Translations under genes and position numbers: made by a program
From: Cytophagales bacterium
GTDB lineage: Bacteria > Bacteroidota > Bacteroidia > Cytophagales > Cyclobacteriaceae
Reading direction: 5' to 3'
Length of the DNA stretch: 38,575 nucleotides
Assembly: GCA_020403045.1 (NCBI GenBank)
Contig: JADBYK010000037.1
Coordinates: forward strand, 1-38,575
Notes under the pieces: model-generated
The model's input: the letters and a program-made list of their open reading frames with translations, nothing else
Told to the model about the DNA's origin: nothing
Databases searched by the model: none
Shown: piece by piece, positions 24,725-32,755 of the stretch
Layout: each line of letters starts with the position of its first letter
How positions within the stretch are numbered: position 1 is the first letter of the stretch

Positions 24725-26278
24725 CTACCATTTGCGCCTTGTAGTACTCCTTCTTGGCGTAGTACCAAACAGCATCCCGAAGACACCTCTTACGACCTCT
24801 TTTCCAATTTGTTTGGTAATTGGTGAATTGATTACCTGCTCAAACGTACTCTTTTCGGTCTTTGTCGTGCGTGCAGGCTTTTGTTCTTCTGCTTGCTGCT
24901 TTGCCTCGGCCTGCTCTTCATCCTGAGCCTTTAGTTTTTCCGTTAATATTTCAAACGCGCTTTGGGGATCAATCACCTCCTGGTATTTTTTGAAAATTGA
25001 CGATTGATTCAATTGGTCTTTGTACTCACTTTCAGCCAAGGGTCCCATCAAGGAAGCAGGTGGAGCCAAATGCACGGTTACCGTTTCCGTGGGAATACCC
25101 TTCTCGTTTAATACTGTTACGAAAGCTTGGCCGGTACCCAGCTGAGTAAACTGTTTCTCTAAATCGTAAAATTCAGATTGAGGAAATGTCTTTACCGTTT
25201 CCTTCAGCGCCTTCACATCATTGGGGGTGAATGCACGTATCACATGACTTACCCTGTTGCCTAATTGTGATAAAACAGTTGGCGGTATATCTTGTACCAA
25301 CTGCGAACAAAAAAAGATGCCCACGCCTTTGGAACGAATGAGTCGAATGACTTGCTCGATCTGATCCATGAATGCTTTAGGGGCATCCTTGAAAAGCAAA
25401 TGCGCCTCATCAATGAAGAACACCAACTTTGGTTTATCTAAGTCTCCAGCCTCCGGTAGTTTTTGATAGAGTTCGGCCAACAAAGAAAGCATGAACGTAG
25501 AGAAAATCGCAGGCTGACTTTGCACATCAGATACGTTTAGTAAACTGATCACTCCTCTCCCATCCACCTTTTCCACTAAGTCCTCGATATCAAAAGATTT
25601 TTCACCAAACAGTTGCGCTACACCCTGTTGTTCCATCGCCACAATTTTTCGCAGGATGGTGCCAGCCGTTGATGATGAAATTTTTCCATAGGCTTCTTTG
25701 ATTTCTGCCGCCCCCACGCCTTCTGACAAATAGTTAAGAACCTTTTTCAAGTCATTCAAATCAACAATGGGAAGCTTTTTATCATCCGCATATTTGAAAA
25801 GAATCATCAACACACCACTCTGAATATCATTTAGCTCCAAGACCTTGCTTAACATCACGGGGCCAAATTCAGTAACCGTAGCACGCATTTGTACTCCTAC
25901 TTTTCCACTAAGTGAATAAAGTTCAATGGGAAATCCTGTGGGTTTATAGCCCTCAAGACCAATTGATTTTAGTCGTTCATTGATCTTTTCATTGGCTTCA
26001 CCTTCTTTCGCCATTCCCGAAACATCGCCCTTCATATCAGGCATAAAAACGGGGACACCTGCCAGCGAAAGCTGTTCGGCCATCAATTGAAGCGTGCGCG
26101 TTTTGCCGGAGCCTGTAGCACCTGAGACAAGGCCATGGCGATTCATCATTTTCAATGATAGGTTTACCCTTGCCTCTTTCACAATGTCACCATCGAACAC
26201 CCCAGCACCTAAAAAAATTGAAGCAGACGGAAATGTGTAGGAAGAAGTAATAGCGGTAATGAATTTTTCTTTTGACAT
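24725..26278 (-). CDS. HerA-like ATPase of the DUF853 family
   Basis: 517 residues. Walker A 'SGATGSGKTRTLQ' (near 52-64), Walker B 'KLVFFIDEAHLLF' (near 278) and 'IRSKGVGIFFCSQLVQDIP' with the sensor region place it in the HerA/FtsK superfamily, DUF853 (YjgR-like) branch. The last ~60 residues are low-complexity, Gln/Glu/Lys-rich, then a basic tail 'TTPRRSTTRRKW'. HerA proteins pump DNA with NurA, but DUF853 proteins are usually without NurA and their role is unknown; none is nearby here. It follows the GNAT gene by 18 bases, so the two may be cotranscribed. Confidence 0.88.
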   Translation of the reverse strand: MSKEKFITAITSSYTFPSASIFLGAGVFDGDIVKEARVNLSLKMMNRHGLVSGATGSGKTRTLQLMAEQLSLAGVPVFMPDMKGDVSGMAKEGEANEKINERLKSIGLEGYKPTGFPIELYSLSGKVGVQMRATVTEFGPVMLSKVLELNDIQSGVLMILFKYADDKKLPIVDLNDLKKVLNYLSEGVGAAEIKEAYGKISSSTAGTILRKIVAMEQQGVAQLFGEKSFDIEDLVEKVDGRGVISLLNVSDVQSQPAIFSTFMLSLLAELYQKLPEAGDLDKPKLVFFIDEAHLLFKDAPKAFMDQIEQVIRLIRSKGVGIFFCSQLVQDIPPTVLSQLGNRVSHVIRAFTPNDVKALKETVKTFPQSEFYDLEKQFTQLGTGQAFVTVLNEKGIPTETVTVHLAPPASLMGPLAESEYKDQLNQSSIFKKYQEVIDPQSAFEILTEKLKAQDEEQAEAKQQAEEQKPARTTKTEKSTFEQVINSPITKQIGKEVVRGVFGMLFGTTPRRSTTRRKW

Positions 26279-26296
26279 AAGTTACTACCCGTTAAA

Positions 26297-26815
26297 CTAT
26301 AATTTCTTTTTCAGAAGCCAATCAATTTGTGGGTCATCGCCCATTTGAAAAACATGTTCGCCAAATTTCTCAAAACCCCACTTAGCATAAAAATGCTGCG
26401 CGTTGAAGTTACGCTCCCAAACACCCAACCAAATCCAATCATAGTGATTTTCCCTAGCATAGATCAACGCCTTTTCCATCAAATGTTTGCCGATCTGCTT
26501 TCCGTGATAAGCGGTATCAATGTAAAGACGCTGAAGTTCGATGGTGTTTTCCCCGAGCTCATTCTTAACCTCGTCATTGACACGAAGCCTTAAAAAACCA
26601 ACTACTTTCTCTTCATCACATGCCAGATAGAGTACTGAAAGTGGTTCGTAGTATTCCTCTTCCAGTTTCGCCAAATTATAGGATTCTGTAAAAAACGCCT
26701 CCATATTTTCGGGCGTATTGGAATCTGCAAACGTATCGTAATAAGAGCGAATGGCAACTTCGCGCATAGCAGCTGTATCTTCGAACGCTGACCGCCTGAT
26801 GGTGACTCTCTCCAT
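26297..26815 (-). CDS. GNAT-family N-acetyltransferase
   Basis: 172 residues, full GNAT domain. Motif A for acetyl-CoA is 'LQRLYIDTAYHGKQIGKHLM' (Q/R-x-x-G-x-G/A form, here 'HGKQIGKHL'); motif B is 'WLGVWERNFNAQHFYAKWGF' followed by 'EKFGEHVFQMG'. The small size and the 'VWERNFNAQHFYAKWGF' segment resemble ribosomal-protein- or amine-acetylating GNATs of the PA4794/PaiA kind, but the substrate cannot be assigned. It lies 18 bases before the HerA-like gene on the same strand and behind the terminator of the DUF3078 gene. Confidence 0.9.
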   Translation of the reverse strand: MERVTIRRSAFEDTAAMREVAIRSYYDTFADSNTPENMEAFFTESYNLAKLEEEYYEPLSVLYLACDEEKVVGFLRLRVNDEVKNELGENTIELQRLYIDTAYHGKQIGKHLMEKALIYARENHYDWIWLGVWERNFNAQHFYAKWGFEKFGEHVFQMGDDPQIDWLLKKKL

Positions 26816-26821
26816 ACAGCA

Positions 26822-26858
26822 AAATAAAAAAGAACCCCCACTTTTGCGGGTGGGGTTT
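26822..26858 (-). terminator. Rho-independent terminator of the DUF3078 gene
   Basis: Minus strand: AACCCCAC, an eight-base loop (CCGCAAAA), GTGGGGGTT, then C and a run of six T. It lies just past the stop at 26879 and before the GNAT gene. Confidence 0.75.
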
Positions 26859-26878
26859 CAATTAAATTCAAAAAAAAA

Positions 26879-27805
26879 TTATTTCTTCTCCTCGAAATTC
26901 TGGAAGGTATAGGCAACCCCCAATGACAGCGCCTGACTTATCTGAATTTCTTTGTCCTGGTCATAAAAATACATCGCGATACCACCGAAACTGACATTGA
27001 TAAACTTATTCACCTTTGCCGTCAGATTCAAGTCCAATCGATGGTCAATTTTATTTAGCTCCAGTTTTTCGTAATCGGCAAACAGAATATAGCGCCACTT
27101 CAAATTTACATTGGGAGCAATGTCTTTATTAAATTCTGCCAGCATTTGGAATGCCAGCCATTGAAAACGGGTCGTTTCACCAAGCGCCACTCCATAGGGT
27201 GTTGGATTACTTGTCGTGAAAAGTCGTGTGTCGTTTACAATGGTCACCCGCGGTGAGAAGGGAGAAAGACGCAACTTGAAATAATCAGTTGGGTGATATT
27301 CAAACCCCAGAGCAGCGGTAATATAAGCGGGAGCAAAGGCACCAGAGATCAACGTTGCTTGCTCAACGCCTGCTGCGTCTTTTGCGTAGGAAAATCCTTC
27401 AGCAAATTGAGATTGCAAGTTTGCAGAAAAGGAGAAGTCCCATTTCGAGGTGATAGAGCGCCCATAGCGAGTATCTAAAAAAATGCGATCTAGTGTCTTG
27501 CGAGTGCCTTGTCCGGCATTATTCACCATTCCATACAAAAGGTCAATCTCATTATCCCATGAGTTGGCTCCGTTTTTATAGTTGGCCTTATAGTTCAAAT
27601 AGGCATTGAAGCCGATAGAATTTATTCCCCCCGCTTTCCAGTTGGATGAAAAAGAGGCTTGATTGAGATTGAGACCTGCTTTGAAAGCCTTTTTCCAATG
27701 GGTTAAAGTGTCAACTTTCACAACTTGTGCTTCCGCGTATTGGAAACAGAACGCTAATGCAATCGATATAAAAGCGTAATATCCTAATGTCCTTAAAGTG
27801 AGCAT
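26879..27805 (-). CDS. DUF3078 outer-membrane beta-barrel protein
   Basis: 308 residues with a signal peptide (about 1-26, ending 'AEAQ'). 'WKKAFKAGLNLNQASFSSNW', 'GGINSIGFNAYLNYKANYK' and 'WDNEIDLLYGMV' are DUF3078 signatures as I know them. The rest is a chain of amphipathic strands ending in 'QALSLGVAYTFQNFEEKK', as in porin-like barrels. Function unknown; presumed outer membrane. It has its own terminator and is 49 bases downstream of the receiver-domain gene, so it could share a transcript with it. Confidence 0.88.
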   Translation of the reverse strand: MLTLRTLGYYAFISIALAFCFQYAEAQVVKVDTLTHWKKAFKAGLNLNQASFSSNWKAGGINSIGFNAYLNYKANYKNGANSWDNEIDLLYGMVNNAGQGTRKTLDRIFLDTRYGRSITSKWDFSFSANLQSQFAEGFSYAKDAAGVEQATLISGAFAPAYITAALGFEYHPTDYFKLRLSPFSPRVTIVNDTRLFTTSNPTPYGVALGETTRFQWLAFQMLAEFNKDIAPNVNLKWRYILFADYEKLELNKIDHRLDLNLTAKVNKFINVSFGGIAMYFYDQDKEIQISQALSLGVAYTFQNFEEKK

Positions 27806-27854
27806 ATTTTCAACGTTAGTTTTGCGGTAAAATTACAAAACCAGCTTTGAAAGT

Positions 27855-28271
27855 CTAAATATTGCTCAGGCGGATCTCATCCAAGGCCACTTCTGTGAGG
27901 GGCTTGGTAATGAATTTAATTACGAAATCATTGTTGACAATTTTATCGATGTCGCGCTTGTTGTCAGAACTCGAAAGGATGATGACTTTGCATTTATTGC
28001 GAACTAGCTCTCCAAATTTTTCGAACTCATAAAGAAAAACAAAGCCGTCTACAATTGGCATGTTAATATCCAAAAAAATAATACTGGGAAGGTTATCCGC
28101 ATCACTCTGAAATTCACGCAAATAGTCTAAAGCTCCCTTACCAGAACTCTTGACTTCCACGCGTTTGGAAAATTTGGTTATCTCAATGATCCGTTTACTG
28201 ATAAAATTATCAGTATCATTATCATCAACCAACATCACCAAATCCAATACCTTCGAAGTATTTGACACCAT
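27855..28271 (-). CDS. Single-domain response regulator
   Basis: 138 residues from ATG 28271 (a TTG seven codons upstream gives a longer, less likely form). It is only a receiver domain: acidic pair Asp16-Asp17 ('LVDDND'), phosphoacceptor Asp68 ('IIFLDINMPIVDG'), Ser100 ('VIILSSSDN') and Lys123 ('FITKPLTE'). No output domain, so it should act by protein contact, as CheY or Spo0F-like relays do. No histidine kinase is in the window, so its partner is encoded elsewhere. A -7-like TAATTTTG lies in the leader, without a good -33 box. Confidence 0.9.
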   Translation of the reverse strand: MVSNTSKVLDLVMLVDDNDTDNFISKRIIEITKFSKRVEVKSSGKGALDYLREFQSDADNLPSIIFLDINMPIVDGFVFLYEFEKFGELVRNKCKVIILSSSDNKRDIDKIVNNDFVIKFITKPLTEVALDEIRLSNI

Positions 28272-28430
28272 TTTTTCTAATTCATTAAACAACTTATCCA
28301 GCCAAAAATTTAAGCCTACTTTGGCTGCTTGGAGTACAAAATTATTCTTTTTTGGGAGTTTTGTTAGAGACCTATTGCTTTGAATCCCGTTTTCGTAAGG
28401 TTTCTATGAAATAACGACAAATAAATACGG

Positions 28431-30200
28431 TTACTTTCTTCGCACCTTGATTTTTTCGCCTTCTTTCACACTTAGTTCTTTTTTGTCGTTCCAATCCATT
28501 AAGTCCTTGATTGTCACTCCGTATTGCCTGGCAATGGCATACAATGTGTCGCTTTGGGAAACCAAGTGAACTAGCGATTTATCGATAGTTGGGTTTACAT
28601 CGGCCTCAGAAGTTTCATGTAACTTTTCCTCTTTTTTTGGCAGAAACAAAATAATCTTCTGCCCAATTGAGAGCCCATTATCAATGGCTAAATTATTCCA
28701 TTTCGCAATGTCGACAACAGATGCCCCATAGGTTTTAGAAAGGGAGTACAACGTTTCACCCTTTGCCACCAAATGTTCCTTTGCAAACCGATCTTCATTA
28801 AAAGTCACCTTGGGCACTTGGGCCGCTTCAACTTGCCTAACAACCACCGCAGTTGACGAATCCACTTGAGCTGCCTGACTCTCCACAGCCTTTACCTCCC
28901 AATTGAATGATTCCTGTTCGAGTGCAACAATTTGTTCCTTTGGCACATCAGGAAGTGTGGGTAGTGGTTGTTCTATTCGTTTGCCCGATGTCAACCAAAC
29001 TATTGAACCCACTTGTAACCTATTGCCCTCGTGGCCGTTGTTCCATTTCTTTAGTTTTTTGAGCTGTAGCCCGTACTGCTGACTGATCGACCAGAGATCA
29101 TCGCCAAGTTTGACTTTGTGCTGAACCACGGCAGACGACTTTTTCTTCCGTTCCAAAAAATAAAACAAGCCAGGTTCGATAGGATGATCTATCTGCATTT
29201 CATTAAATTTCAGAAAGCGAGCCAACGTAACACCTGCCTGATCGGTCAACCCAACCAGTGTTTCACCTTCTAATGCTTTTATGGCTCTCAACCCATTAAT
29301 GAATTTGATTTCATGTTGCAGCGGGGTCTTCTTGAAGGGAATTGGCTTGGCCTTAGAGGCTGTTTTAGACGCCAATACTGATGCGGGATTTACTGCACTA
29401 CCCATGACACCATTTGGCACAACCACCACATATACTCTATCGTCCGGGATCATGCCTGTGAGTATCCACTTATTGTATTCGCGAAGAACGGCTTCTTCTA
29501 CATTTACTTCTTTGGCTAATTCGGTCAGCGACTTTTTTGCCTTTAATTCGATGGTGGCCGCTGCTACTTGTGGAGAACCTTCGACTGCATTTTCAAACGC
29601 TACCTTATGTGCAATGAATTTCTTGATGTACCAATACGTGTCCGCTGTAACCTCAAAATGACGCTTTCCATTGTGATTGTCTCCCACTGCTCTTTTGACA
29701 CCACCTGCGCCCATTTGGTAGGCTTGCAATGCTAATATCCAGTTATCGAATTGCTGATTATTTTGCTTGAGATACCTGGCCGCACCTCTTGAGGCAGAGA
29801 AAATATTCATCCTTTCGTCAATCTGCGAGTCTACCCGCAGGCCTACGCTGATCGCAGTAAAATCCTTAAACTGCCAAAATCCCACCGCATTGGAGACGGA
29901 AACCGCATCGGCCACCAACGAACTCTCCTGCAAAACCAGGTATCTCAAATCCAGCGGCACATCTTCCTCCAAAAAAATCTTGTCGATGATAGGAAAGTAC
30001 CGTTTTGCTCGCTCCACCTTTTGATCAAAGTACTTTGGGTTTCGGACAAGTGCATCAACATCTTTTTGAATTTCGCGTCTTGCCTCATCGCGAATGGCGA
30101 GGGTCATATCTGCAAAATGCATTTTGTGGGGCACCACAGGAGCTTGCGCGTATGAGGCAGCAACTCCAAAAAAAATGAGTGCGACTGCAAAAAGTCTCAT
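28431..30200 (-). CDS. MltD-like lytic transglycosylase with three LysM domains
   Basis: 589 residues from ATG 30200, where 'MRLFAVALIFFGVAASYA' is a clean signal peptide; the frame stays open upstream but the extra 74 residues look uncoded. The SLT domain is at about 70-220 with catalytic Glu in 'RYLVLQESSLVADAVS' and 'AVGFWQFKD', 'LALQAYQMGAGGVKRAV'. Three LysM modules follow: 'HKVKLGDDLWSISQQYG', 'HLVAKGETLYSLSKTYG' and 'HLVSQSDTLYAIARQYG', binding the glycan. The enzyme cleaves the MurNAc-GlcNAc bond in the periplasm. A -7 box TACCTTTG ends only five bases before the ATG. Confidence 0.93.
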   Translation of the reverse strand: MRLFAVALIFFGVAASYAQAPVVPHKMHFADMTLAIRDEARREIQKDVDALVRNPKYFDQKVERAKRYFPIIDKIFLEEDVPLDLRYLVLQESSLVADAVSVSNAVGFWQFKDFTAISVGLRVDSQIDERMNIFSASRGAARYLKQNNQQFDNWILALQAYQMGAGGVKRAVGDNHNGKRHFEVTADTYWYIKKFIAHKVAFENAVEGSPQVAAATIELKAKKSLTELAKEVNVEEAVLREYNKWILTGMIPDDRVYVVVVPNGVMGSAVNPASVLASKTASKAKPIPFKKTPLQHEIKFINGLRAIKALEGETLVGLTDQAGVTLARFLKFNEMQIDHPIEPGLFYFLERKKKSSAVVQHKVKLGDDLWSISQQYGLQLKKLKKWNNGHEGNRLQVGSIVWLTSGKRIEQPLPTLPDVPKEQIVALEQESFNWEVKAVESQAAQVDSSTAVVVRQVEAAQVPKVTFNEDRFAKEHLVAKGETLYSLSKTYGASVVDIAKWNNLAIDNGLSIGQKIILFLPKKEEKLHETSEADVNPTIDKSLVHLVSQSDTLYAIARQYGVTIKDLMDWNDKKELSVKEGEKIKVRRK

Positions 30201-30243
30201 GGTATCAAAGGTAGTGAAAAGAACGTAACCAATTTTTGGTCTG

Positions 30244-30885
30244 TTAATTTTTGAGCTTTTGAATAAGCATGAGCCCATCGCGCAGCGGCAAGAGCATGCA
30301 TAAAACGCGTTCATCATCTTTGGCTTTTTGATTGAAGGCGGCAACCGCTCGAGTGTCTTTGTCCAATTTTGATTGCACCACTTTGCCGCTCCAAAGCACA
30401 TTATCGGCAATGATAAAACCACCTACCCTCACTTTATCAAATACGAGGTCATAGTAAAGGCTATAATTCTCTTTATCTGCATCAATAAAGACCAGGTCAA
30501 ACTCGGTGGATATAGTCGGTATCAACTGAGTTGCATCGCCAATCAAGTACTCTATGGCGTCACCCAATTTTGCCTCTTCAAAATAACCTCGAACCCGATT
30601 TTCTAGTTCTTCATTATTGTCGATCGTCACAATACGACCACCTGGCCGAAGGCCTTCTGCCAAACAAATCGCAGAATACCCGGTAAAGGTTCCAATTTCT
30701 AAAATTGCGGAAGGTTGGATCATCTTACTGATCATTGAAAGGAATCTTCCCTGTAAATGACCAGACACCATGCGCGGCATCAGGATATCTGCTTGTGTAT
30801 CCCGATAAATCTTTTTTAACAAATCAGATTCTACCGATGTGTGGGCTCGGGCATAGTTATCAATCTCGAGGGGTATAAACTCCAT
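30244..30885 (-). CDS. SAM-dependent O-methyltransferase (Methyltransf_3)
   Basis: 213 residues, the length of bacterial COMT-like enzymes. The SAM site is 'ILEIGTFTGYSAICLAEGL', then 'GGRIVTIDNNEE', 'FDLVFIDADKENYSLYYDL' and the metal-binding 'VGGFIIADNVLWSGKV' (Asp and Asn). These enzymes methylate catechol-type hydroxyls with Mg2+. Substrate unknown. It begins 4 bases after the M16 gene, so they are almost surely one transcript, but a functional tie is not evident. Confidence 0.92.
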   Translation of the reverse strand: MEFIPLEIDNYARAHTSVESDLLKKIYRDTQADILMPRMVSGHLQGRFLSMISKMIQPSAILEIGTFTGYSAICLAEGLRPGGRIVTIDNNEELENRVRGYFEEAKLGDAIEYLIGDATQLIPTISTEFDLVFIDADKENYSLYYDLVFDKVRVGGFIIADNVLWSGKVVQSKLDKDTRAVAAFNQKAKDDERVLCMLLPLRDGLMLIQKLKN

Positions 30886-30889
30886 CTGC

Positions 30890-32122
30890 CTATTTGGGCT
30901 CCATAATTAAACAACTCAGTTCATCTTCTTGAAACATCTCATTCGCAATTTGCTGGAGTTGCAATGCAGATATACCTTTCACTCTTTCCTGAAGTTCTTC
31001 GAACGTAACAATCTTTTTCAAATCCAACAAGTTACGAGCCATCATCATCATAAAGCTGATGTTGCTTTCTTCAGCCATAGCTAAATGACCTAGTATTTGC
31101 TCTTTCGAGGAAGCCAGTTGTTTTATACCAAGCGGCATATCGCGCAGTTTCTTTAGCTCTACTTTCACCAACTCAATACTTTTTTTCATTTGAGAAGGCT
31201 CCGTGCCAAACGAGATCATAAAAATACCCGTATCGGTGAAGGGTACAAAGTGCGATCCTATTGAATACACAAATCCATACTTCTCGCGAAGTGCCAGATT
31301 CAGACGCGAATTCATTCCCGAACCACCTAATATGCTAGTGAGGACATAAAATGCACTTCGCTTGTCGTCAGTCACTTTGTACGCTGGCCGCCCGATGGCA
31401 CACCTCCCCTGCTTGACCTCACGCTTCAAGGCAAGATCTTTTGCTTTGTAGTTTGAAAATCTTTTTCTTCTCTTTACTGATGCGACAGCCGGTATACGAC
31501 CCAAGTATTTTTCAGCCAATTGGATGACCTTTTCCATCGAAATATTCCCTACGGATGAGAAGATGATTCGGGAAGTATCTAAGTGCTCTTTTACAAAGGA
31601 TTTAAAATCGGCCCGCTTAAACTTACCCACAGTGTTTTTGGTGCCCAGTATATTCATGCCCAAAGAGTGTCCGGAGAAAATAAGTGCATCAAACTCATCC
31701 TGCAACGAATCCTCCGGATCATCGTAATACATGGACATCTCTTCCAAAATCACATGCCGCTCTTTTTCAATTTGCGCGGCTGGAAAAACAGAATCGAACG
31801 TGATGTCTGCCAATAATTCTATGGCTCTTTCAAAATATTCATCTCGAAGGGAGGCGTAGAACATGATCTTCTCCTTGTCGGTAAAGGCATTTAATTCTCC
31901 ACCCAAAGATTCTAACCGATTGAGGATGTGAAAGGACTTTCTCTTCTTGGTTCCCTTGAAGGCCATGTGTTCCCAGAAATGGGCAATGCCCTGATTAGCC
32001 GGGTTTTCGTCTCTGCTTCCAATGTCGAGCATAATACCACAATGAACAATTTTGGTGGACGTTACCTGGTTGTGTATCACCCTGATCCCGTTGGGCAATG
32101 TATGGATTTCGTAGTTTCTCAT
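30890..32122 (-). CDS. M16-family zinc protease (processing-peptidase-like)
   Basis: 410 residues from ATG 32122 ('MRNYEIHTLPNGIRVIHNQV'), which begins right at the family's first strand; 29 further open codons upstream look spurious. The inverted zinc motif HxxEH is His48-Phe-Trp-Glu51-His52, with the distal Glu in 'HVILEEMSMYYDDPEDS'. The C-terminal non-catalytic half has 'IGRPAYKVTDDKRSAFYVLT' and 'ILGGSGMNSRLNLALREKYG' (R-Y-type substrate site). No signal peptide, so it may work in the cytoplasm on peptides. It leads the operon with the O-methyltransferase. Confidence 0.93.
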   Translation of the reverse strand: MRNYEIHTLPNGIRVIHNQVTSTKIVHCGIMLDIGSRDENPANQGIAHFWEHMAFKGTKKRKSFHILNRLESLGGELNAFTDKEKIMFYASLRDEYFERAIELLADITFDSVFPAAQIEKERHVILEEMSMYYDDPEDSLQDEFDALIFSGHSLGMNILGTKNTVGKFKRADFKSFVKEHLDTSRIIFSSVGNISMEKVIQLAEKYLGRIPAVASVKRRKRFSNYKAKDLALKREVKQGRCAIGRPAYKVTDDKRSAFYVLTSILGGSGMNSRLNLALREKYGFVYSIGSHFVPFTDTGIFMISFGTEPSQMKKSIELVKVELKKLRDMPLGIKQLASSKEQILGHLAMAEESNISFMMMMARNLLDLKKIVTFEELQERVKGISALQLQQIANEMFQEDELSCLIMEPK

Positions 32123-32346
32123 TTCTGGGCGCAAAGTTAACAATTCAATGTAGCCCCTCTGCAATAATTTTCCCATCCCCGAACAGGAATGACCGAATGC
32201 GGGCAACACTATTTTGAATCAATTCCATTTTACTTAAAATTAATAGTCGATTTCTGGCATTACTGTTGTTAACGGATAATCATTTGATCGATCTTTGTAG
32301 CAGTAACCGGAGATCGAAATTCCTATACCCTAAAATACTATCGACT

Positions 32347-32595
32347 ATGGAAACGCAAAAAGTAAAAACCTGCTTCACCATTACGTTTACTCCCGATCAA
32401 TACCAACACGCCAAATCGTGTGTTGAGGACATGAGCGAGCATCCTCAACGTGTTTACTGGCTAGGCAAAGAGGGAAAATCCAAAGAAGAATTAGTAATTG
32501 AACAGATTGCTCATCGCGTACTGTCGGGGTTTTGCAACAACGAGCCGTTCAAAGCAGGCAAACAGATTGTGCGGATGGATAGCATGACGTATTAG
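32347..32595 (+). CDS. Small protein of unknown function
   Basis: 82 residues from ATG 32347. An in-frame TTG at 32266 gives a longer frame, but its extra residues look random. Acidic and basic residues are evenly mixed, with no membrane segment or signal. The motif 'FTITFTPDQYQHAKSCVEDM' suggests a strand then a helix, followed by 'EHPQRVYWLGKEGKSKEELV' and 'IEQIAHRVLSGFC'. Three Cys are spread out, no metal cluster pattern. I do not recognise the family. It is the only plus-strand gene in the last 18 kb, sits between the M16 gene (divergent) and the caspase gene region (convergent), and may be controlled by its own promoter, which I could not find. Confidence 0.7.
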   Translation: METQKVKTCFTITFTPDQYQHAKSCVEDMSEHPQRVYWLGKEGKSKEELVIEQIAHRVLSGFCNNEPFKAGKQIVRMDSMTY

Positions 32596-32612
32596 TCGAC
32601 TCTTGCTAACGA

Positions 32613-32685
32613 CTAAATCCGATCGATCACTTTTTCAATCAGCGACTCCACTAGTTACGTTGAATATTTTGAAAATTTATTCTTC
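32613..32685 (-). pseudogene. Fragment of the 3' end of the nucleoside phosphorylase gene
   Basis: 73 bases align without gaps, with about 8 mismatches, to 34322-34394, which is the last 24 codons plus stop of the phosphorylase gene. Reading continues from 'KNKFSK' to the stop in the intact gene. The fragment has no upstream coding sequence. Together the two copies form direct repeats around the caspase-FISUMP gene. Confidence 0.85.
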
Positions 32686-32689
32686 TAGT

Positions 32690-32723
32690 AAAAATGCTCG
32701 GAGTGCCCGAGGCGGGAGACTCC
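32690..32723 (-). terminator. Likely terminator of the caspase-FISUMP gene
   Basis: Minus strand GGAGT-CT-CCCG-CCT-CGGG-C-ACTCC (32723-32700) forms a stem with small internal loops; five T follow a few bases after it. The core CCCGCCTCGGG resembles palindromic words dispersed in Bacteroidota, so it may be a repeat reused as a terminator. Confidence 0.5.
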
Positions 32724-32755
32724 ACTGAGAAGGAAAATGCAGATAGTCAAATAAA

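Noticed and set aside
30201-30422. Longer N terminus for the lytic transglycosylase
   Set aside because: The extra 74 residues overlap the end of the O-methyltransferase gene and are out of character; the ATG at 30200 starts a clean signal peptide.
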